A stretch of 64,000 bases of DNA from Saccharomyces uvarum (Eukaryota; Ascomycota; Saccharomycetes; Saccharomycetales; Saccharomycetaceae): assembly GCA_947243795.1 (NCBI GenBank), contig OX365934.1:1-64000 (forward strand), written 5' to 3'. A model generated the notes under the pieces. The model was not told the origin of the DNA and did no database searches. It worked only from the letters and a program-made list of their open reading frames with translations. Both the position numbers and the translations under genes were made by a program. Position 1 is the first letter of the stretch, and every line of letters starts with the position of its first letter. This document shows positions 41,156-52,467 of the stretch, one piece after another.

Positions 41156-42865
41156 ATGTCAGACTTAGATGAAGATTTGTTAGCTTTGGCTGGTGCCGAT
41201 GAATCTGAGGAAGAAGATCAAGTTTTGACCTCAACATCTGCCAAAAGGGCCAAAAACAATGACCAGTCGATTTCCAAGAAGAGAAGGATCGAAGTTGGTA
41301 GTGCAGAGGAAGAAGAAGAAGAGGATGAGGAAGAAGATGATTACAATCCTTATTCTGTGGGCAATACAGGCTACGGGTCCGAGGAAGAAGAGGAAGTGGA
41401 ACCTAACCCATTTCCCTTGGAAGGGAAATATAAGGATGAAAGTGACAGGGAGCATTTAGAGTCGCTACCTGAAATGGAACGCGAAACTCTGTTATTTGAA
41501 AGGTCCCAGATTATGCAGAAGTACCAGGAAAGGAAATTATTTAGAGCACGTGGAAAGGACATGAAAGAACAACAACAAAGGAAACGAGCCAAGGATGACG
41601 AAGATTCCAGGAAGACTAGGACGTCCACGAGATCGACACATGCTACTGGCCATTCTGATATCAAGGCTTCCAAGCTTTCACAATTAAAGAAACAGCGAGC
41701 AAGGAAAAATCGCCAATATAGCGGCAGCGAAGGTGAACAAGATGATCAAGATGAATACAGAGAAGATGACTATAAGAACGATGAAGGTAGCGAGTATGGA
41801 GATGACGAAGAATACAATCCATTTGACAGAAAGAGCCTATACGACAAAAAAGAAGAAGAGGTTGAATGGGCAGAAGAGGAAGAAGATGAATTGGATAGAG
41901 ACCCTGAAATTTCTGATTTCAACAAACTAAGGATTGGCCGTTCGTTTGTAGCAAAATTTTGTTTCTATCCTGGGTTTGAAGATGTAGTAAAAGGTTGTTA
42001 TGGTAGAGTTAATGTTGGTACAGACAAACGTACCGGTAAGACTTCTTATCGTATGGTTAGAATTGAAAGAATTTTTCTGCAAAAACCTTACAACATGGGT
42101 AAATTTTTTACTAATCAATATTTTGGTGTCACTCAAGGTAAAGACAGAAAAGTTTTCCAAATGAATTATTTCAGTGATGGTTTATTCACTGACGACGAAT
42201 ACCAAAGATATTTTAAGGCATTGGATAGTTCGCAAATGGTTAAACCTTCTTTACATACATTAACCAATAAAACAAAAGAAGTCATAGATTTCGTCAATAC
42301 TCCCCTAACTGATAAGACTACAGATGAGGTTGTTCGTCATAGAATGCAATTCAATAAAAAACTTTCTGGTACTAACGCAGTGTTGGAAAAAACTGTATTA
42401 AGAGAAAAATTACAATATGCTAAAGAGACAAATAATGAAAAAGATATTGCTAAATACTCTGCTCAATTAAGAAACTTTGAGAAACGAATGTCTGTATACG
42501 AAAAGCATCATGAAAACGATCAATCAGATATCAAGACATTGGGCGAATTAACCTCAAAAAACAGAAAATTGAATATAAGTAACATCAGAAATGCAGAACA
42601 TGTGAAGAAAGAAGACACTAGCAATTTTGATTCAAAGAGCGACCCTTTTAGTAGATTAAAGACCAGAACAAAAGTTTACTATCAAGAAATACAAAAAGAG
42701 GAGAACGCAAAAGCCAAGGAAATGGCACAACAAGAGAAGCTGCAAGAAGATAGAGAATCTAAAGAAAGACGTGAGAAAGAATTGCTTTTGGCCCAATTTA
42801 GACGCCTTGGTGGGTTGGAGCGTATGATTGGTGAGCTGGATATCAAATTTGACTTTAAATTTTAA
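41156..42865 (+). CDS. RTF1: Paf1 complex subunit Rtf1
   Basis: This 569-residue nuclear elongation factor is needed for H2B ubiquitination and H3 methylation during RNA polymerase II transcription. The N-terminal third is intensely acidic (runs of Glu/Asp such as [18 protein letters not shown]). The histone-modification region sits near 70-140. The Plus3 domain begins about 255 ([20 protein letters not shown]) and binds phosphorylated Spt5. The C terminus is coiled coil ([20 protein letters not shown]). S. cerevisiae Rtf1 has 558 residues; extra acidic residues explain the difference. Confidence 0.96.
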   Translation: MSDLDEDLLALAGADESEEEDQVLTSTSAKRAKNNDQSISKKRRIEVGSAEEEEEEDEEEDDYNPYSVGNTGYGSEEEEEVEPNPFPLEGKYKDESDREHLESLPEMERETLLFERSQIMQKYQERKLFRARGKDMKEQQQRKRAKDDEDSRKTRTSTRSTHATGHSDIKASKLSQLKKQRARKNRQYSGSEGEQDDQDEYREDDYKNDEGSEYGDDEEYNPFDRKSLYDKKEEEVEWAEEEEDELDRDPEISDFNKLRIGRSFVAKFCFYPGFEDVVKGCYGRVNVGTDKRTGKTSYRMVRIERIFLQKPYNMGKFFTNQYFGVTQGKDRKVFQMNYFSDGLFTDDEYQRYFKALDSSQMVKPSLHTLTNKTKEVIDFVNTPLTDKTTDEVVRHRMQFNKKLSGTNAVLEKTVLREKLQYAKETNNEKDIAKYSAQLRNFEKRMSVYEKHHENDQSDIKTLGELTSKNRKLNISNIRNAEHVKKEDTSNFDSKSDPFSRLKTRTKVYYQEIQKEENAKAKEMAQQEKLQEDRESKERREKELLLAQFRRLGGLERMIGELDIKFDFKF

Positions 42866-43034
42866 TAAAGTAAGTTCATTTTTTGTGTTTGTAAAATTAC
42901 GTTTATATATATGTATATATATTAAATAAGAGATAATTTAAGATCATTATTTTGATGTAAAGAAAAAAAACCCAGATGATGAGGAAAAAACTTCGAAGTT
43001 AGAAAAAAATAATTGAATTGGACAACTCAACATC

Positions 43035-44192
43035 ATGCCGACTAAGGATGAACTAGCTGAACGAATATCAACGAAAGTGATCGGCGAGTATTCAAAACTA
43101 AAAGCTGTTTGCAGGCCAGTGACCAGACCCACAGGCATTGGAGAGTGGACGATACTAGCAGGTGTTGCAGCTATCAACCGAGATGCTAGTGCCGATAATA
43201 TAAAAGTGCTTTCTATAGCCACTGGCGTAAAGGCACTACCAGACTCTGAATTGCAAAGAAGCAGAGGGAAACTGCTACATGATTGTCATGCGGAGATTTT
43301 GGCACTAAGAGGTGCTAATACAGTCTTTCTGAACCATATTAAAGATTGGGATTTGAAAAATGTTGACGACTTGATTGAAAGCAACAACGAAATACCGCCA
43401 AAATTTAAATTGAAAGAGAAGTGGGAACTAGCATTGTATATTTCGAAATTACCGTGTGGTGATGCGAGTATGGATTTCCTAAACGATAATTGCAAAAGTG
43501 ATGATGATTTTCTGGAAATTGATGATGATGATATATTTCAATACGTTAATCCTAATGTAAAAACAATATTAAGAGGGCGTTTGAATTTTGGTAAGAAAAG
43601 TGTTGTTAGAACCAAGCCAGGAAGATACGACTCTAACATCACCTTATCCAAATCTTGCTCCGACAAATTATTGATGAGACAATCGTCTTCGATACTGAAC
43701 TCACTAAATTCTGCATTATTTGCGCAACCTGTGTTCTTAAGGTACATTGTGATTCCTAATTTAGATAAAAAAACAAGGCACGCTTTGGAGCAATCATTTC
43801 ATAGTCGTTTACCTTTTTGCAGTCATCAATTCGAGTTCTTGAACTGTCACACGCCATTTTATGATGATAAGAACGATGAGAATAGTGTACCTAGTTTAAT
43901 GTGTAGTACCAAGCTCTTCATAAATGACTCTACCATTGAAGAAGCTATTCTCAATGGAATGAAGAATGGTTTTTATACCAAGTCGTCTAAACCGCTAAGG
44001 AAAAATTGTGAATCGCACCTGAGCCGATTTGCACAATGGGAATTATTTACGCAGATAAGGCCTGAATATAAGGACACGAGCTACTTGCAATTTAAGGCTC
44101 AACAAACAGAGAGAAACCAATTGATCATCTCAATAAAGGCTGCCTTATCTCCCGATGGCTGGATCCCCACCAAAACAGATGATGTAAAGTGA
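43035..44192 (+). CDS. TAD1: tRNA-specific adenosine deaminase (A37 of tRNA-Ala)
   Basis: This 385-residue ADAR-like enzyme converts A37 to inosine in tRNA-Ala. Zinc and catalytic residues are present: H85-A86-E87 in HDCHAEILALRG, the P140-C141-G142 motif (KLPCGDASM), and a further cysteine C208 in SKSCSDKL. Only the deaminase domain is present, with no double-stranded RNA-binding domain, as in S. cerevisiae Tad1 (about 400 residues). It is convergent with YGL242C. Confidence 0.95.
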   Translation: MPTKDELAERISTKVIGEYSKLKAVCRPVTRPTGIGEWTILAGVAAINRDASADNIKVLSIATGVKALPDSELQRSRGKLLHDCHAEILALRGANTVFLNHIKDWDLKNVDDLIESNNEIPPKFKLKEKWELALYISKLPCGDASMDFLNDNCKSDDDFLEIDDDDIFQYVNPNVKTILRGRLNFGKKSVVRTKPGRYDSNITLSKSCSDKLLMRQSSSILNSLNSALFAQPVFLRYIVIPNLDKKTRHALEQSFHSRLPFCSHQFEFLNCHTPFYDDKNDENSVPSLMCSTKLFINDSTIEEAILNGMKNGFYTKSSKPLRKNCESHLSRFAQWELFTQIRPEYKDTSYLQFKAQQTERNQLIISIKAALSPDGWIPTKTDDVK

Positions 44193-44331
44193 TACACGCA
44201 TAAATGCACATATATGCTTAAATGATCTTCAAAAGGAATACATATATAACGTAAAAAATATTTATATACCCAAAGGTGTAGTTATATTCATTTATTTTAC
44301 CTCCTTTCTAGCACTAGCATTACTTATTTTA

Positions 44332-44877
44332 TCAGTTTTTATCATCGTCTTCGTCATCATCTGAGGGACCATCATCTATAATTTCCTCACTTTCATCTTT
44401 ATCAGCCAAGCCATTATTACTATCAATGGCCAATTCAGCACCCTGCAAAAGATCAATCAATTCATCTAATTCATCACCATGGACCAAATCAATAGGTTTT
44501 TGATTGTTGTAATTTTTGATCCTGGGGTCGGCACCCACTTCAATGATATTTCTGGCAATAAATGTCCCATGTTCAGGCTCTTCTTGGCTATATTTAACTG
44601 TAACATGTAGTGGAGTGTCGCCATCAACATCATTTTGAGGATCTATCTCGATCCCACCGTCTTGGTCGAGAATCTTGTCAAGAACTTCCCAGGACCCATA
44701 TTTACAACACAAATGCAATGCTGTGTTCCCTAATGGTTCTTTGGACTCGTTAATAAGCTTTGCAATCTTCTCAGGATCATTATCCAAGCTATCAAATACA
44801 GTTTCTAGTAAATCCAAATTATTTCTTCTGGCTGCATCTAGCAGTTGCTCACTTAAAGAAGCCCCTTCAGTATCCAT
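44332..44877 (-). CDS. Ankyrin-repeat protein YGL242C
   Basis: This 181-residue protein has ankyrin repeats (GNTALHLCCKYGSWEVLDKI, about 48-67; GDTPLHVTVKY, about 87-97; GADPRIKNYNNQKPIDLV, about 115-132) and a very acidic C-terminal tail (DDGPSDDDEDDDKN). I chose the ATG at 44877 (MDTEGASLSEQ), which matches the S. cerevisiae protein of 181 residues. The frame is open upstream to 44946 but without another ATG. Function is unknown. Confidence 0.92.
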   Translation of the reverse strand: MDTEGASLSEQLLDAARRNNLDLLETVFDSLDNDPEKIAKLINESKEPLGNTALHLCCKYGSWEVLDKILDQDGGIEIDPQNDVDGDTPLHVTVKYSQEEPEHGTFIARNIIEVGADPRIKNYNNQKPIDLVHGDELDELIDLLQGAELAIDSNNGLADKDESEEIIDDGPSDDDEDDDKN

Positions 44878-45117
44878 GACAAAAATGGCAGCCAATGTGT
44901 TTTTTGAAAAGTTTCGACTCAGTGCAAGAATCTGTTCTTTTACCAAGTGAAATGGAAAATCTCTGAGACCCCTATAACGAAGTTCTTAACCAAGCTTTTG
45001 TTTGATCAACGCGTTATAGCTTAATAGATCCTGAAAAAAAAATATGTATATACTGGCTTGTGTATTCGCAGACTTTGAAGTTTGTAGGCAATATTAGGTT
45101 AGTATCGCCAACCCAAA

Positions 45118-48100
45118 ATGGATATCAGTCATATAATAACAGGTGCACAATCAGCTGATAACCACACTAGAGAGGCTGCTGAGGCACAGCTATTACAATG
45201 GTGCGATTCGGATGCATCTCAAGTGTTCACGTCATTGGCAAGCGTGGCCTTGCACCACCAGACTTCTCTACAGTCGAGGCAGTTTGCGTTGTTGTCTTTA
45301 AGGAAACTGATAACCATGTATTGGAGCCCTGGATTTGAATCTTACCGTTCCACTTCGAACGTTGATTTAAATGTCAAAGAGTTCATTCGCGAGGCTTTAT
45401 TGAAATTATGCTTAAACGCCAATGAAAATACCAAGATCAAAAACGGTGCTTCTTACTGCATTGTCCAAATATCAGCCGTTGACTTCCCAGACCAATGGCC
45501 ACAACTTTTAACTGTCATCTACAATGCTATCTCACAGCAGCACTCGCTAAATGCAATGTCTTTGTTGAATGAAATTTATGATGATGTTGTCTCTGAAGAA
45601 ATGTTCTTCGAAGGTGGGATTGGTTTAGAAACAGTGGAAATTATTTTCAAAGTCCTGACTATAGAAACTTCCAATCTTGTAGCCAAAATTGCTGCCTTAA
45701 AACTTTTCAAAGCATGCCTTTCACAAATGAGTTCGCACGATAAACATGACGACGAATCGAGAAATAACTTTATCAACCAATGCTTGTCTACTTCATTACA
45801 AAGGCTAGGGCAATTACTGACCTTGGATTTAGTCAATGAAGATGTTATTTCTCAGTCGAAGTTCAGATCCATAATATATGAAAATTTAGTATTTATTAAA
45901 AATAACTTCTCTAAAAAGCATTTCCCAAAGGAATACCAAGTACAATTTAAGCTTGTAGCAATCAAAGATTTAAAGAATATTGCCTTCATGGATGTAAATG
46001 GCGGTCCTACTGAAAATGAAAATTTTATAGAAACAGTTCAAACTTGTTCTGTTTATATTGTAGAATTTTTAACTACTGTTTGCGCGATTCCATTCACTAT
46101 TGAAGAGATGAAAATGATTATACAGTCTTTAACCGCCTTATGTCGAGTGGATTCCGATACAACCCAATTATGGATAGGCGATTTCAATTATTTTGTATCC
46201 AAGGAAACCGGCTTAGCAGCATCGTATAACGTTAGAGACCAAGTTTCTGAATTTTTTACTTCATTATCAGATCCAAATTTGTCCTTAATGTTTGATATTG
46301 TTGCGCAAGATATCGAACAAAACATCTCCAATCATCAAACATTAGAATCTCTTTTATATTTATTACAGTGCATCCTGCTTAATGATGATGAAATAACCAG
46401 CCAAAACATTATTCAATCTTCGCAATCCTTGATAGAAAACTTGCGGAATGAATTATTATCATCAGAAATAAATAAATTGACGTTGGCCCGTTTAATCTTG
46501 ATTATTCCCAAATTTTTAGATAAGTTTATTGATGTCTTACCAGATATCAAATCCTTGACATCAAGCTTTTTAAAAACAAGCTTAGATTTGGCATTAAAGT
46601 ACCATCAAGAGCTTGTTGACTCTGCTGTATTAATTGCATTTACCTACTATTGTTATTTTGCAGAGCTAAACTCTGTTCTTGGTCCAGAAGCTTGCACAGA
46701 AGTTCAAGAAAAAATAATTCAAATCATCAATGAGATTAGCAATGATGCTGAAGAAGACACTAATGGGACCATCATGGAAGTATTGAATGAAGTGATTAGC
46801 TGTAATACCAAAGGGCCTCATCATAATGAAGAAGTTTTACAAGCAGAATTTCATTTAGTGTTTACAATTTCATCCAAGGATCCTGCCAATGTACAAGTCG
46901 TTGTCCAAAGTCAAGAATGTTTAGAGAAGCTTTTGGATAACATTACTATGGAAAATTACATGAGTTACATTGAATTGTGCCTCCTATCATTTATTAACGT
47001 CCTGGAAGCCAACCGTCCAAACAACTATAAATACACACCATCGCTATCACTAGTCTTGGAATTTATTACTGTCTTTTTAAAGAAAAAACCTAGTAATGGA
47101 TTTTTACCTAGTGAAATAAATCAACACTTATTTGAGCCGTTGGCTAAAGTATTGGTGTACTCGACTGAAGATGAAACACTGCAATTGGCCACGGAGGCAT
47201 TTAGCTATCTAATTTTCAACACGGATACTCAAGTCATGGAATCAAGACTAATGGATATCATGAAGGTTTTAGAAAGGTTGTTGTCTTTGGAGGTATCAGA
47301 TTCGGCAGCCATGAACGTCGGGTCATTGGTGGTTACCATCTTTACGAGGTTTTCAGGAGATATTCAACCATTGGTAGAGAGAATTCTGCAAGCCGTCGTA
47401 ATAAGATTGGTTAAGGCACAGAACATTTCCACTCAACAAAACCTGTTCTCGGTGTTGTGCTTTTTAACATGCAACGATCCTAAACAAACAGTAGATTTCT
47501 TATGTAGTTTCCAAATTGATAACATGGATGCTTTATCATTAGTGATGCCAAAATGGATGGAAAGCTTTGAAGTCGTCAGAGGCGAAAGGAGAATCAAAGA
47601 AAATATCATTGCCCTGATCAAACTTTTCCTGTTAGACGATGCGAGGTTGCATAAACTGATGGTCAATGGCGACTTAATACCGTATGATGGCGACCTGATC
47701 ATCACAAGATCAATGGCTAAGAAAATGCCAGACAAATACGTTCAAGTTCCACTCTACACCAAGATTATCAAACTCTTTGTGTCCGAATTAGGCTTTCAAA
47801 ACAAGCAACCTAATCCAGAACAACTGATCACGACTGATATCACGAAAGACGCGGCAAACAACGACAACGACAACGACGATGACGCCGACGATGACGCCGA
47901 CGATGACGATTGGGAAGACGTGGACGACGTGCTAGACTATGAGAAATTGAAAGATTATATAGGCGACGACGTCGATGGAGGAGAAGAGGACGATTCTGAA
48001 GATATCACAGGGCTCATGGACGTGAAGGAATCCGTTGTTCAGATTTTAGTAGGGTTTTTCAAAGAAATTGCCAGCAAAGACGTTAGTAATTTCCACCGCA

Positions 48101-48156
48101 TCTACGAATCCCTGTCTGACAACGAACGTAAAGTCCTTTCAGAGACTCTTTTATAG
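45118..48156 (+). CDS. KAP114: Karyopherin Kap114
   Basis: This 1012-residue importin-beta family receptor carries TATA-binding protein, histones H2A/H2B and Nap1 into the nucleus. It is built of HEAT repeats throughout, with an N-terminal Ran-binding region. The long acidic insertion near 920-945 (NDNDDDADDDADDDDWEDVD) is typical of Kap114/importin-9. S. cerevisiae Kap114 is 1004 residues. The start MDISHIITGAQSADN gives the expected N terminus. It is divergent from YGL242C across about 240 bp. Confidence 0.95.
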   Translation: MDISHIITGAQSADNHTREAAEAQLLQWCDSDASQVFTSLASVALHHQTSLQSRQFALLSLRKLITMYWSPGFESYRSTSNVDLNVKEFIREALLKLCLNANENTKIKNGASYCIVQISAVDFPDQWPQLLTVIYNAISQQHSLNAMSLLNEIYDDVVSEEMFFEGGIGLETVEIIFKVLTIETSNLVAKIAALKLFKACLSQMSSHDKHDDESRNNFINQCLSTSLQRLGQLLTLDLVNEDVISQSKFRSIIYENLVFIKNNFSKKHFPKEYQVQFKLVAIKDLKNIAFMDVNGGPTENENFIETVQTCSVYIVEFLTTVCAIPFTIEEMKMIIQSLTALCRVDSDTTQLWIGDFNYFVSKETGLAASYNVRDQVSEFFTSLSDPNLSLMFDIVAQDIEQNISNHQTLESLLYLLQCILLNDDEITSQNIIQSSQSLIENLRNELLSSEINKLTLARLILIIPKFLDKFIDVLPDIKSLTSSFLKTSLDLALKYHQELVDSAVLIAFTYYCYFAELNSVLGPEACTEVQEKIIQIINEISNDAEEDTNGTIMEVLNEVISCNTKGPHHNEEVLQAEFHLVFTISSKDPANVQVVVQSQECLEKLLDNITMENYMSYIELCLLSFINVLEANRPNNYKYTPSLSLVLEFITVFLKKKPSNGFLPSEINQHLFEPLAKVLVYSTEDETLQLATEAFSYLIFNTDTQVMESRLMDIMKVLERLLSLEVSDSAAMNVGSLVVTIFTRFSGDIQPLVERILQAVVIRLVKAQNISTQQNLFSVLCFLTCNDPKQTVDFLCSFQIDNMDALSLVMPKWMESFEVVRGERRIKENIIALIKLFLLDDARLHKLMVNGDLIPYDGDLIITRSMAKKMPDKYVQVPLYTKIIKLFVSELGFQNKQPNPEQLITTDITKDAANNDNDNDDDADDDADDDDWEDVDDVLDYEKLKDYIGDDVDGGEEDDSEDITGLMDVKESVVQILVGFFKEIASKDVSNFHRIYESLSDNERKVLSETLL

Positions 48157-48317
48157 TCATTTTGCGTAGTAGATTCTAATAGTTGTAAAATATATAGCAA
48201 ATAGTGCAGAAAAAAATTGCGGCGAAATAAGCGCCGTCGATAAAAGGACAGAATGCCTTAGCTGTTAAACAGGCTGATCAAAGAAGGTGGCAAAATAAAT
48301 ACAATCACAATCGTAAG

Positions 48318-49070
48318 ATGGATCCGTTGGAAATGAACAAGGTGTTAGACCAATTGGCACCTCGGGAGCAGATCAAGCCCGTGATGAGTCGCCATAGTAA
48401 GCCTCCCATGTTAGTATTAGATGACAGGGTAGTAGACGCCGCCACCAGGGATGTTTATGTGAACGGGTTCCAAGAAGAGGCCCAGTATCAGAATCTCACA
48501 CCTGAAAACTTACAGCATATGTTCCATCAAGGATTACAACTCCTGGACTCGGCAAGGATGATCAACGCGACGCACTTGGCGCTATGGAAGCCTTCGTCTT
48601 TCAAACTGGGGAACCCTGTCGAGTTTGCCCTGGACGATAACTATGACACGTTCTGGCAGAGCGATGGGGGCCAGCCACATCAACTAGATATCATGTTCAG
48701 CAAGAGGATGGACATCTGTGTCATGGCGCTCTTCTTCTCGATGATCGCGGACGAGTCATATGCGCCGAGCTTAGTGAAGGTTTATGTGGGACACAGTCCT
48801 TCTGATGTGACGCTTTACAAAATGCTCGAAGTGAGGAACGTGAACGGATGGGTAGCTTTGAGGTTTCCGGATAACCGAGATGACGACCAATTACTGAAAT
48901 GCCAGTTCATAAGGCTTTTATTTCCTGTCAATCATGAAAACGGGAAAGATACCCATTTACGGGGCATAAGGCTTTACGTCCCCTCCAATGAGCCGCATCA
49001 GGAGGTTCACGAGTGGGCACAGACCCTTCCGGAAACTAGCAATATGTTCCAAGATGCTATATTACGCTAA
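48318..49070 (+). CDS. DOC1: Anaphase-promoting complex processivity factor Doc1/Apc10
   Basis: This 250-residue APC/C subunit helps recruit substrates through a DOC/galactose-binding-like beta domain (ALDDNYDTFWQSDGGQPHQL, about 109-128; LVKVYVGHSPSD; CQFIRLLFPVNHENGKDTHLRGIRLY). The C terminus ends in a basic ILR, comparable to the Ile-Arg tail of Apc10 proteins that contacts Cdc27. Length equals S. cerevisiae Doc1 as I recall it (250). It is intact. Confidence 0.95.
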   Translation: MDPLEMNKVLDQLAPREQIKPVMSRHSKPPMLVLDDRVVDAATRDVYVNGFQEEAQYQNLTPENLQHMFHQGLQLLDSARMINATHLALWKPSSFKLGNPVEFALDDNYDTFWQSDGGQPHQLDIMFSKRMDICVMALFFSMIADESYAPSLVKVYVGHSPSDVTLYKMLEVRNVNGWVALRFPDNRDDDQLLKCQFIRLLFPVNHENGKDTHLRGIRLYVPSNEPHQEVHEWAQTLPETSNMFQDAILR

Positions 49071-49265
49071 TAATAAACAGTTGCTAATTCGTTATATTCA
49101 TATTACCCTGCCGCCCAAAGATGTTGTTTTTTTTTCACTTTTTCAGTTGCAGGGATGATGGAATAAAAAAAAAAAATGTCGAAAAAAGTATAAACACAAG
49201 ATCAAAAGTGGCAAAGACGACCAGTATTGTTGTTGGCACTCAATTGCGGAAAAAGAGATAGTAGG

Positions 49266-52148
49266 ATGTCCGACTTGGAGACGGTGGCTAAATTTTTGGC
49301 AGAATCAGTAGTTGCATCCACAGCTAAGGTTTCCGAAAGGAATCTAAAACAGTTGGAGACGCAAGATGGGTTCGGTTTGACACTATTGCATGTTATTGCT
49401 TCCACCAACTTGCCATTGTCTACCAGATTAGCTGGTGCTTTGTTTTTCAAAAACTTCATCAAACGGAAGTGGGTGGATGAAAACGGTAATCATTTACTAC
49501 CGGCTGACAATGTGGAACTAATCAAAAAGGAAATTGTTCCCCTAATGATAACCTTGCCAAACAATTTGCAAGTTCAAATAGGAGAGGCGATTTCCAGTAT
49601 TGCAGACTCTGATTTTCCTGACAGATGGCCTACACTTTTAAACGATTTGGCCTCCAGATTAAGTAATGATGATATGGTAACTAACAAAGGTGTTCTTACA
49701 GTGGCACATTCTATCTTCAAAAGATGGAGACCTTTATTCAGATCGGACGAACTTTTTTTGGAAATAAAGCTTGTTCTTGATGTATTCACAGCGCCACTTT
49801 TAAATTTACTGAAAACGGTTGACGAACAAATAACAACAAACGAGAATAACAAGGCGATGTTGAATATATTGTTTGACGTCCTATTAGTATTAATTAAACT
49901 ATACTATGATTTCAATTGCCAAGATATACCGGAATTTTTCGAGGATAACATCCAGATTGGTATGGGTATCTTGCATAAATATTTATCGTATTCGAATCCC
50001 CTATTGGAAGATCCCGATGAAACTGAACATGCATCTGTTTTAATAAAAGTAAAGTCTACCATCCAAGAATTGGTGCAATTATACACAACAAGATATGAAG
50101 ACGTTTTTGGACCTATGATCAATGAGTTCATTCAAATCACCTGGAATCTTTTAACTTCAATGTCTACCCAACCAAAATATGATATTTTAGTATCCAAATC
50201 TCTGTCATTTTTGACCGCGGTAACACGTATCCCAAAATATTTCGAAATTTTTAACAATGAATCCGCCATGAATAACATAACAGAACAAATCATTTTGCCA
50301 AATGTTACCTTACGTGAAGAAGATGTCGAACTGTTTGAAGATGACCCAATTGAATACATCCGTAGGGATTTGGAAGGTTCAGACACAGACACCAGAAGAA
50401 GAGCTTGTACGGACTTCTTAAAGGAATTGAAGGAAAAAAATGAAGCATTAGTAACAAATATATTTTTGGCTCATATGAAGGGGTTTGTTGAACAATATAT
50501 GAGTGACCCATCCAAAAATTGGAAATTCAAGGACCTCTATATTTATCTATTCACGGCACTGGCCATTAATGGGAATATTACCAATTCCGGTGTTTCATCA
50601 ACTAATGCTTTATTGGATGTAGTCGATTTCTTCACAAGAGAAATCGCACCCGACCTAACCTCAAACAACATTCCCCATATTATTTTGAGGGTCGATGCAA
50701 TCAAATATATTTACACATTTAGAAATCAGTTGAACAAGGCTCAATTGATTGAGTTAATGCCTATTTTGGCCACTTTCCTACAGACAGATGAATATGTTGT
50801 TTATACATATGCTGCCGTTACTATCGAAAAAATTTTGACTATCAGAGAATCCAATACATCGCCTGCCTTTATTTTCCATAAAGAAGATATTTCAAGTAGT
50901 GCCGAAGTTCTCCTGAAAAATCTTATTGCATTAATATTGAAACGTGGTAACTCACCTGAAAAACTAGCTGAAAACGAATTTTTAATGAGATCAATCTTTA
51001 GAGTCTTGCAAACGTCAGAGGATTCTATTCAGGCCTTATTTCCTCAATTATTGGCCCAATTTATCGAAATTGTAACAATAATGGCTAAGAATCCATCAAA
51101 TCCAAGATTTAGCCATTACACGTTTGAATCCATTGGTGTCATCTTGAATTACGCTCGGAGAGAAAACTTACCAATACTCGCAGAATCCATGATGCCAACG
51201 TTTTTAACCATTCTCTCTGAAGATATTCAAGAATTCATACCATACGTTTTTCAAATTATTGCATTTGTTGTTGAGCGATCTGCAACAATCCCAGAAAGTA
51301 TCAAACAATTGGCGCAGCCTCTACTAGCGCCAAATGTATGGGAATTGAAAGGTAACATACCTGCTGTGACAAGATTACTAAAGAGTTTTATAAAGACAGA
51401 TTCCTCAATTTTCCCCGATTTAGTCCCAGTTTTAGGTATTTTCCAAAGACTGATTGCATCAAAGGCTTACGAAGTTCATGGGTTTGACCTATTAGAGTAT
51501 ATCATGCTCTTGATTGACATGAATCGCTTAAGCCCATACATGAAGCAAATCGCAGTGTTATTACTTCAAAGATTACAGAATTCCAAAACAGAAAGATACG
51601 TTAAGAAGTTAACTGTATTTTTGGGTTTAATCTCCAATAAATTGGGCTCTGATTTTGTTATTCAATTTATTGATGAAGTGCAAGACGGGCTTTTCCAACA
51701 AATCTGGGGTAATTTCATTATTACTACATTACCTACAATTGGTAATTTGTTAGACCGTAAAATTGCATTGATTGGTGTTTTGAACATGGTTATAAATGGA
51801 CAAATCTTCCAAAACAAATATCCAGCCTTAATTTCAAGTACAATGAATTCCGTTATAGAGACAACATCGTCACAAAGTATTGCTAACTTGAAAACCGATT
51901 TTGTGGATTTAGATAATTTGGAAGAAATTTCCACATTTGGTTCCCATTTCAGTAAGTTGGTCAGTATTAGCGAAAAGCCGTTCGACCCATTACCTGAAAT
52001 TGATGTTAATAATGGTGTTAGACTATACGTTATTGAATTGTTGAACAAATGTAATGCCATGTCCGGGAATACATTTTTAAATACAGTTTTGCCCCAGTTG
52101 ACTCAAGAAAACCAAATGAAATTGAATCAATTATTGACCCGTAATTAA
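49266..52148 (+). CDS. CSE1: Importin-alpha export receptor Cse1
   Basis: This 960-residue HEAT-repeat karyopherin of the CAS family exports Srp1 (importin alpha) from the nucleus with Ran-GTP. It has the conserved N-terminal RKWVDENGNHLLPADN segment and the characteristic FLQTDEYVVYTYAAVTIEKI. I used the ATG at 49266 (MSDLETVAKFLAES), which gives exactly the length of S. cerevisiae Cse1. The frame is open 13 codons further upstream but begins with TTG. It is very strongly conserved. Confidence 0.97.
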   Translation: MSDLETVAKFLAESVVASTAKVSERNLKQLETQDGFGLTLLHVIASTNLPLSTRLAGALFFKNFIKRKWVDENGNHLLPADNVELIKKEIVPLMITLPNNLQVQIGEAISSIADSDFPDRWPTLLNDLASRLSNDDMVTNKGVLTVAHSIFKRWRPLFRSDELFLEIKLVLDVFTAPLLNLLKTVDEQITTNENNKAMLNILFDVLLVLIKLYYDFNCQDIPEFFEDNIQIGMGILHKYLSYSNPLLEDPDETEHASVLIKVKSTIQELVQLYTTRYEDVFGPMINEFIQITWNLLTSMSTQPKYDILVSKSLSFLTAVTRIPKYFEIFNNESAMNNITEQIILPNVTLREEDVELFEDDPIEYIRRDLEGSDTDTRRRACTDFLKELKEKNEALVTNIFLAHMKGFVEQYMSDPSKNWKFKDLYIYLFTALAINGNITNSGVSSTNALLDVVDFFTREIAPDLTSNNIPHIILRVDAIKYIYTFRNQLNKAQLIELMPILATFLQTDEYVVYTYAAVTIEKILTIRESNTSPAFIFHKEDISSSAEVLLKNLIALILKRGNSPEKLAENEFLMRSIFRVLQTSEDSIQALFPQLLAQFIEIVTIMAKNPSNPRFSHYTFESIGVILNYARRENLPILAESMMPTFLTILSEDIQEFIPYVFQIIAFVVERSATIPESIKQLAQPLLAPNVWELKGNIPAVTRLLKSFIKTDSSIFPDLVPVLGIFQRLIASKAYEVHGFDLLEYIMLLIDMNRLSPYMKQIAVLLLQRLQNSKTERYVKKLTVFLGLISNKLGSDFVIQFIDEVQDGLFQQIWGNFIITTLPTIGNLLDRKIALIGVLNMVINGQIFQNKYPALISSTMNSVIETTSSQSIANLKTDFVDLDNLEEISTFGSHFSKLVSISEKPFDPLPEIDVNNGVRLYVIELLNKCNAMSGNTFLNTVLPQLTQENQMKLNQLLTRN

Positions 52149-52467
52149 TGCGGGGTGGGAGGGGTAGAAAAATAAATATGAATTAGAATAAAGCTCTTCT
52201 TTTTTTAATCGTTGTTTATATGTAGATAGAGTAAACAAGAAAAGGAAAACAGCATCTAAGTAGAATAATATCATCTTATACTATCTTTTTCACAGGATGC
52301 ACGTGTACAGGTCAAAGAAAAAAAAGAGTCGGTAAAGTACACATGTATATAATAAATACAAATTTATTTAAATTAAATAGGTCGTAGAGATACCGTATCA
52401 TAAAAATACAAATACGTATTGTTGGTTGGTTTTTTAAGAATGATATTAACATTAAAATATTACAGAG
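52149..52467. other. CSE1/HAP2 convergent 3' region
   Basis: This 319-bp AT-rich spacer lies between converging stop codons and contains TATATAATAAATACAAATTT-type 3'-end signals near 52345. No gene is seen. Confidence 0.45.
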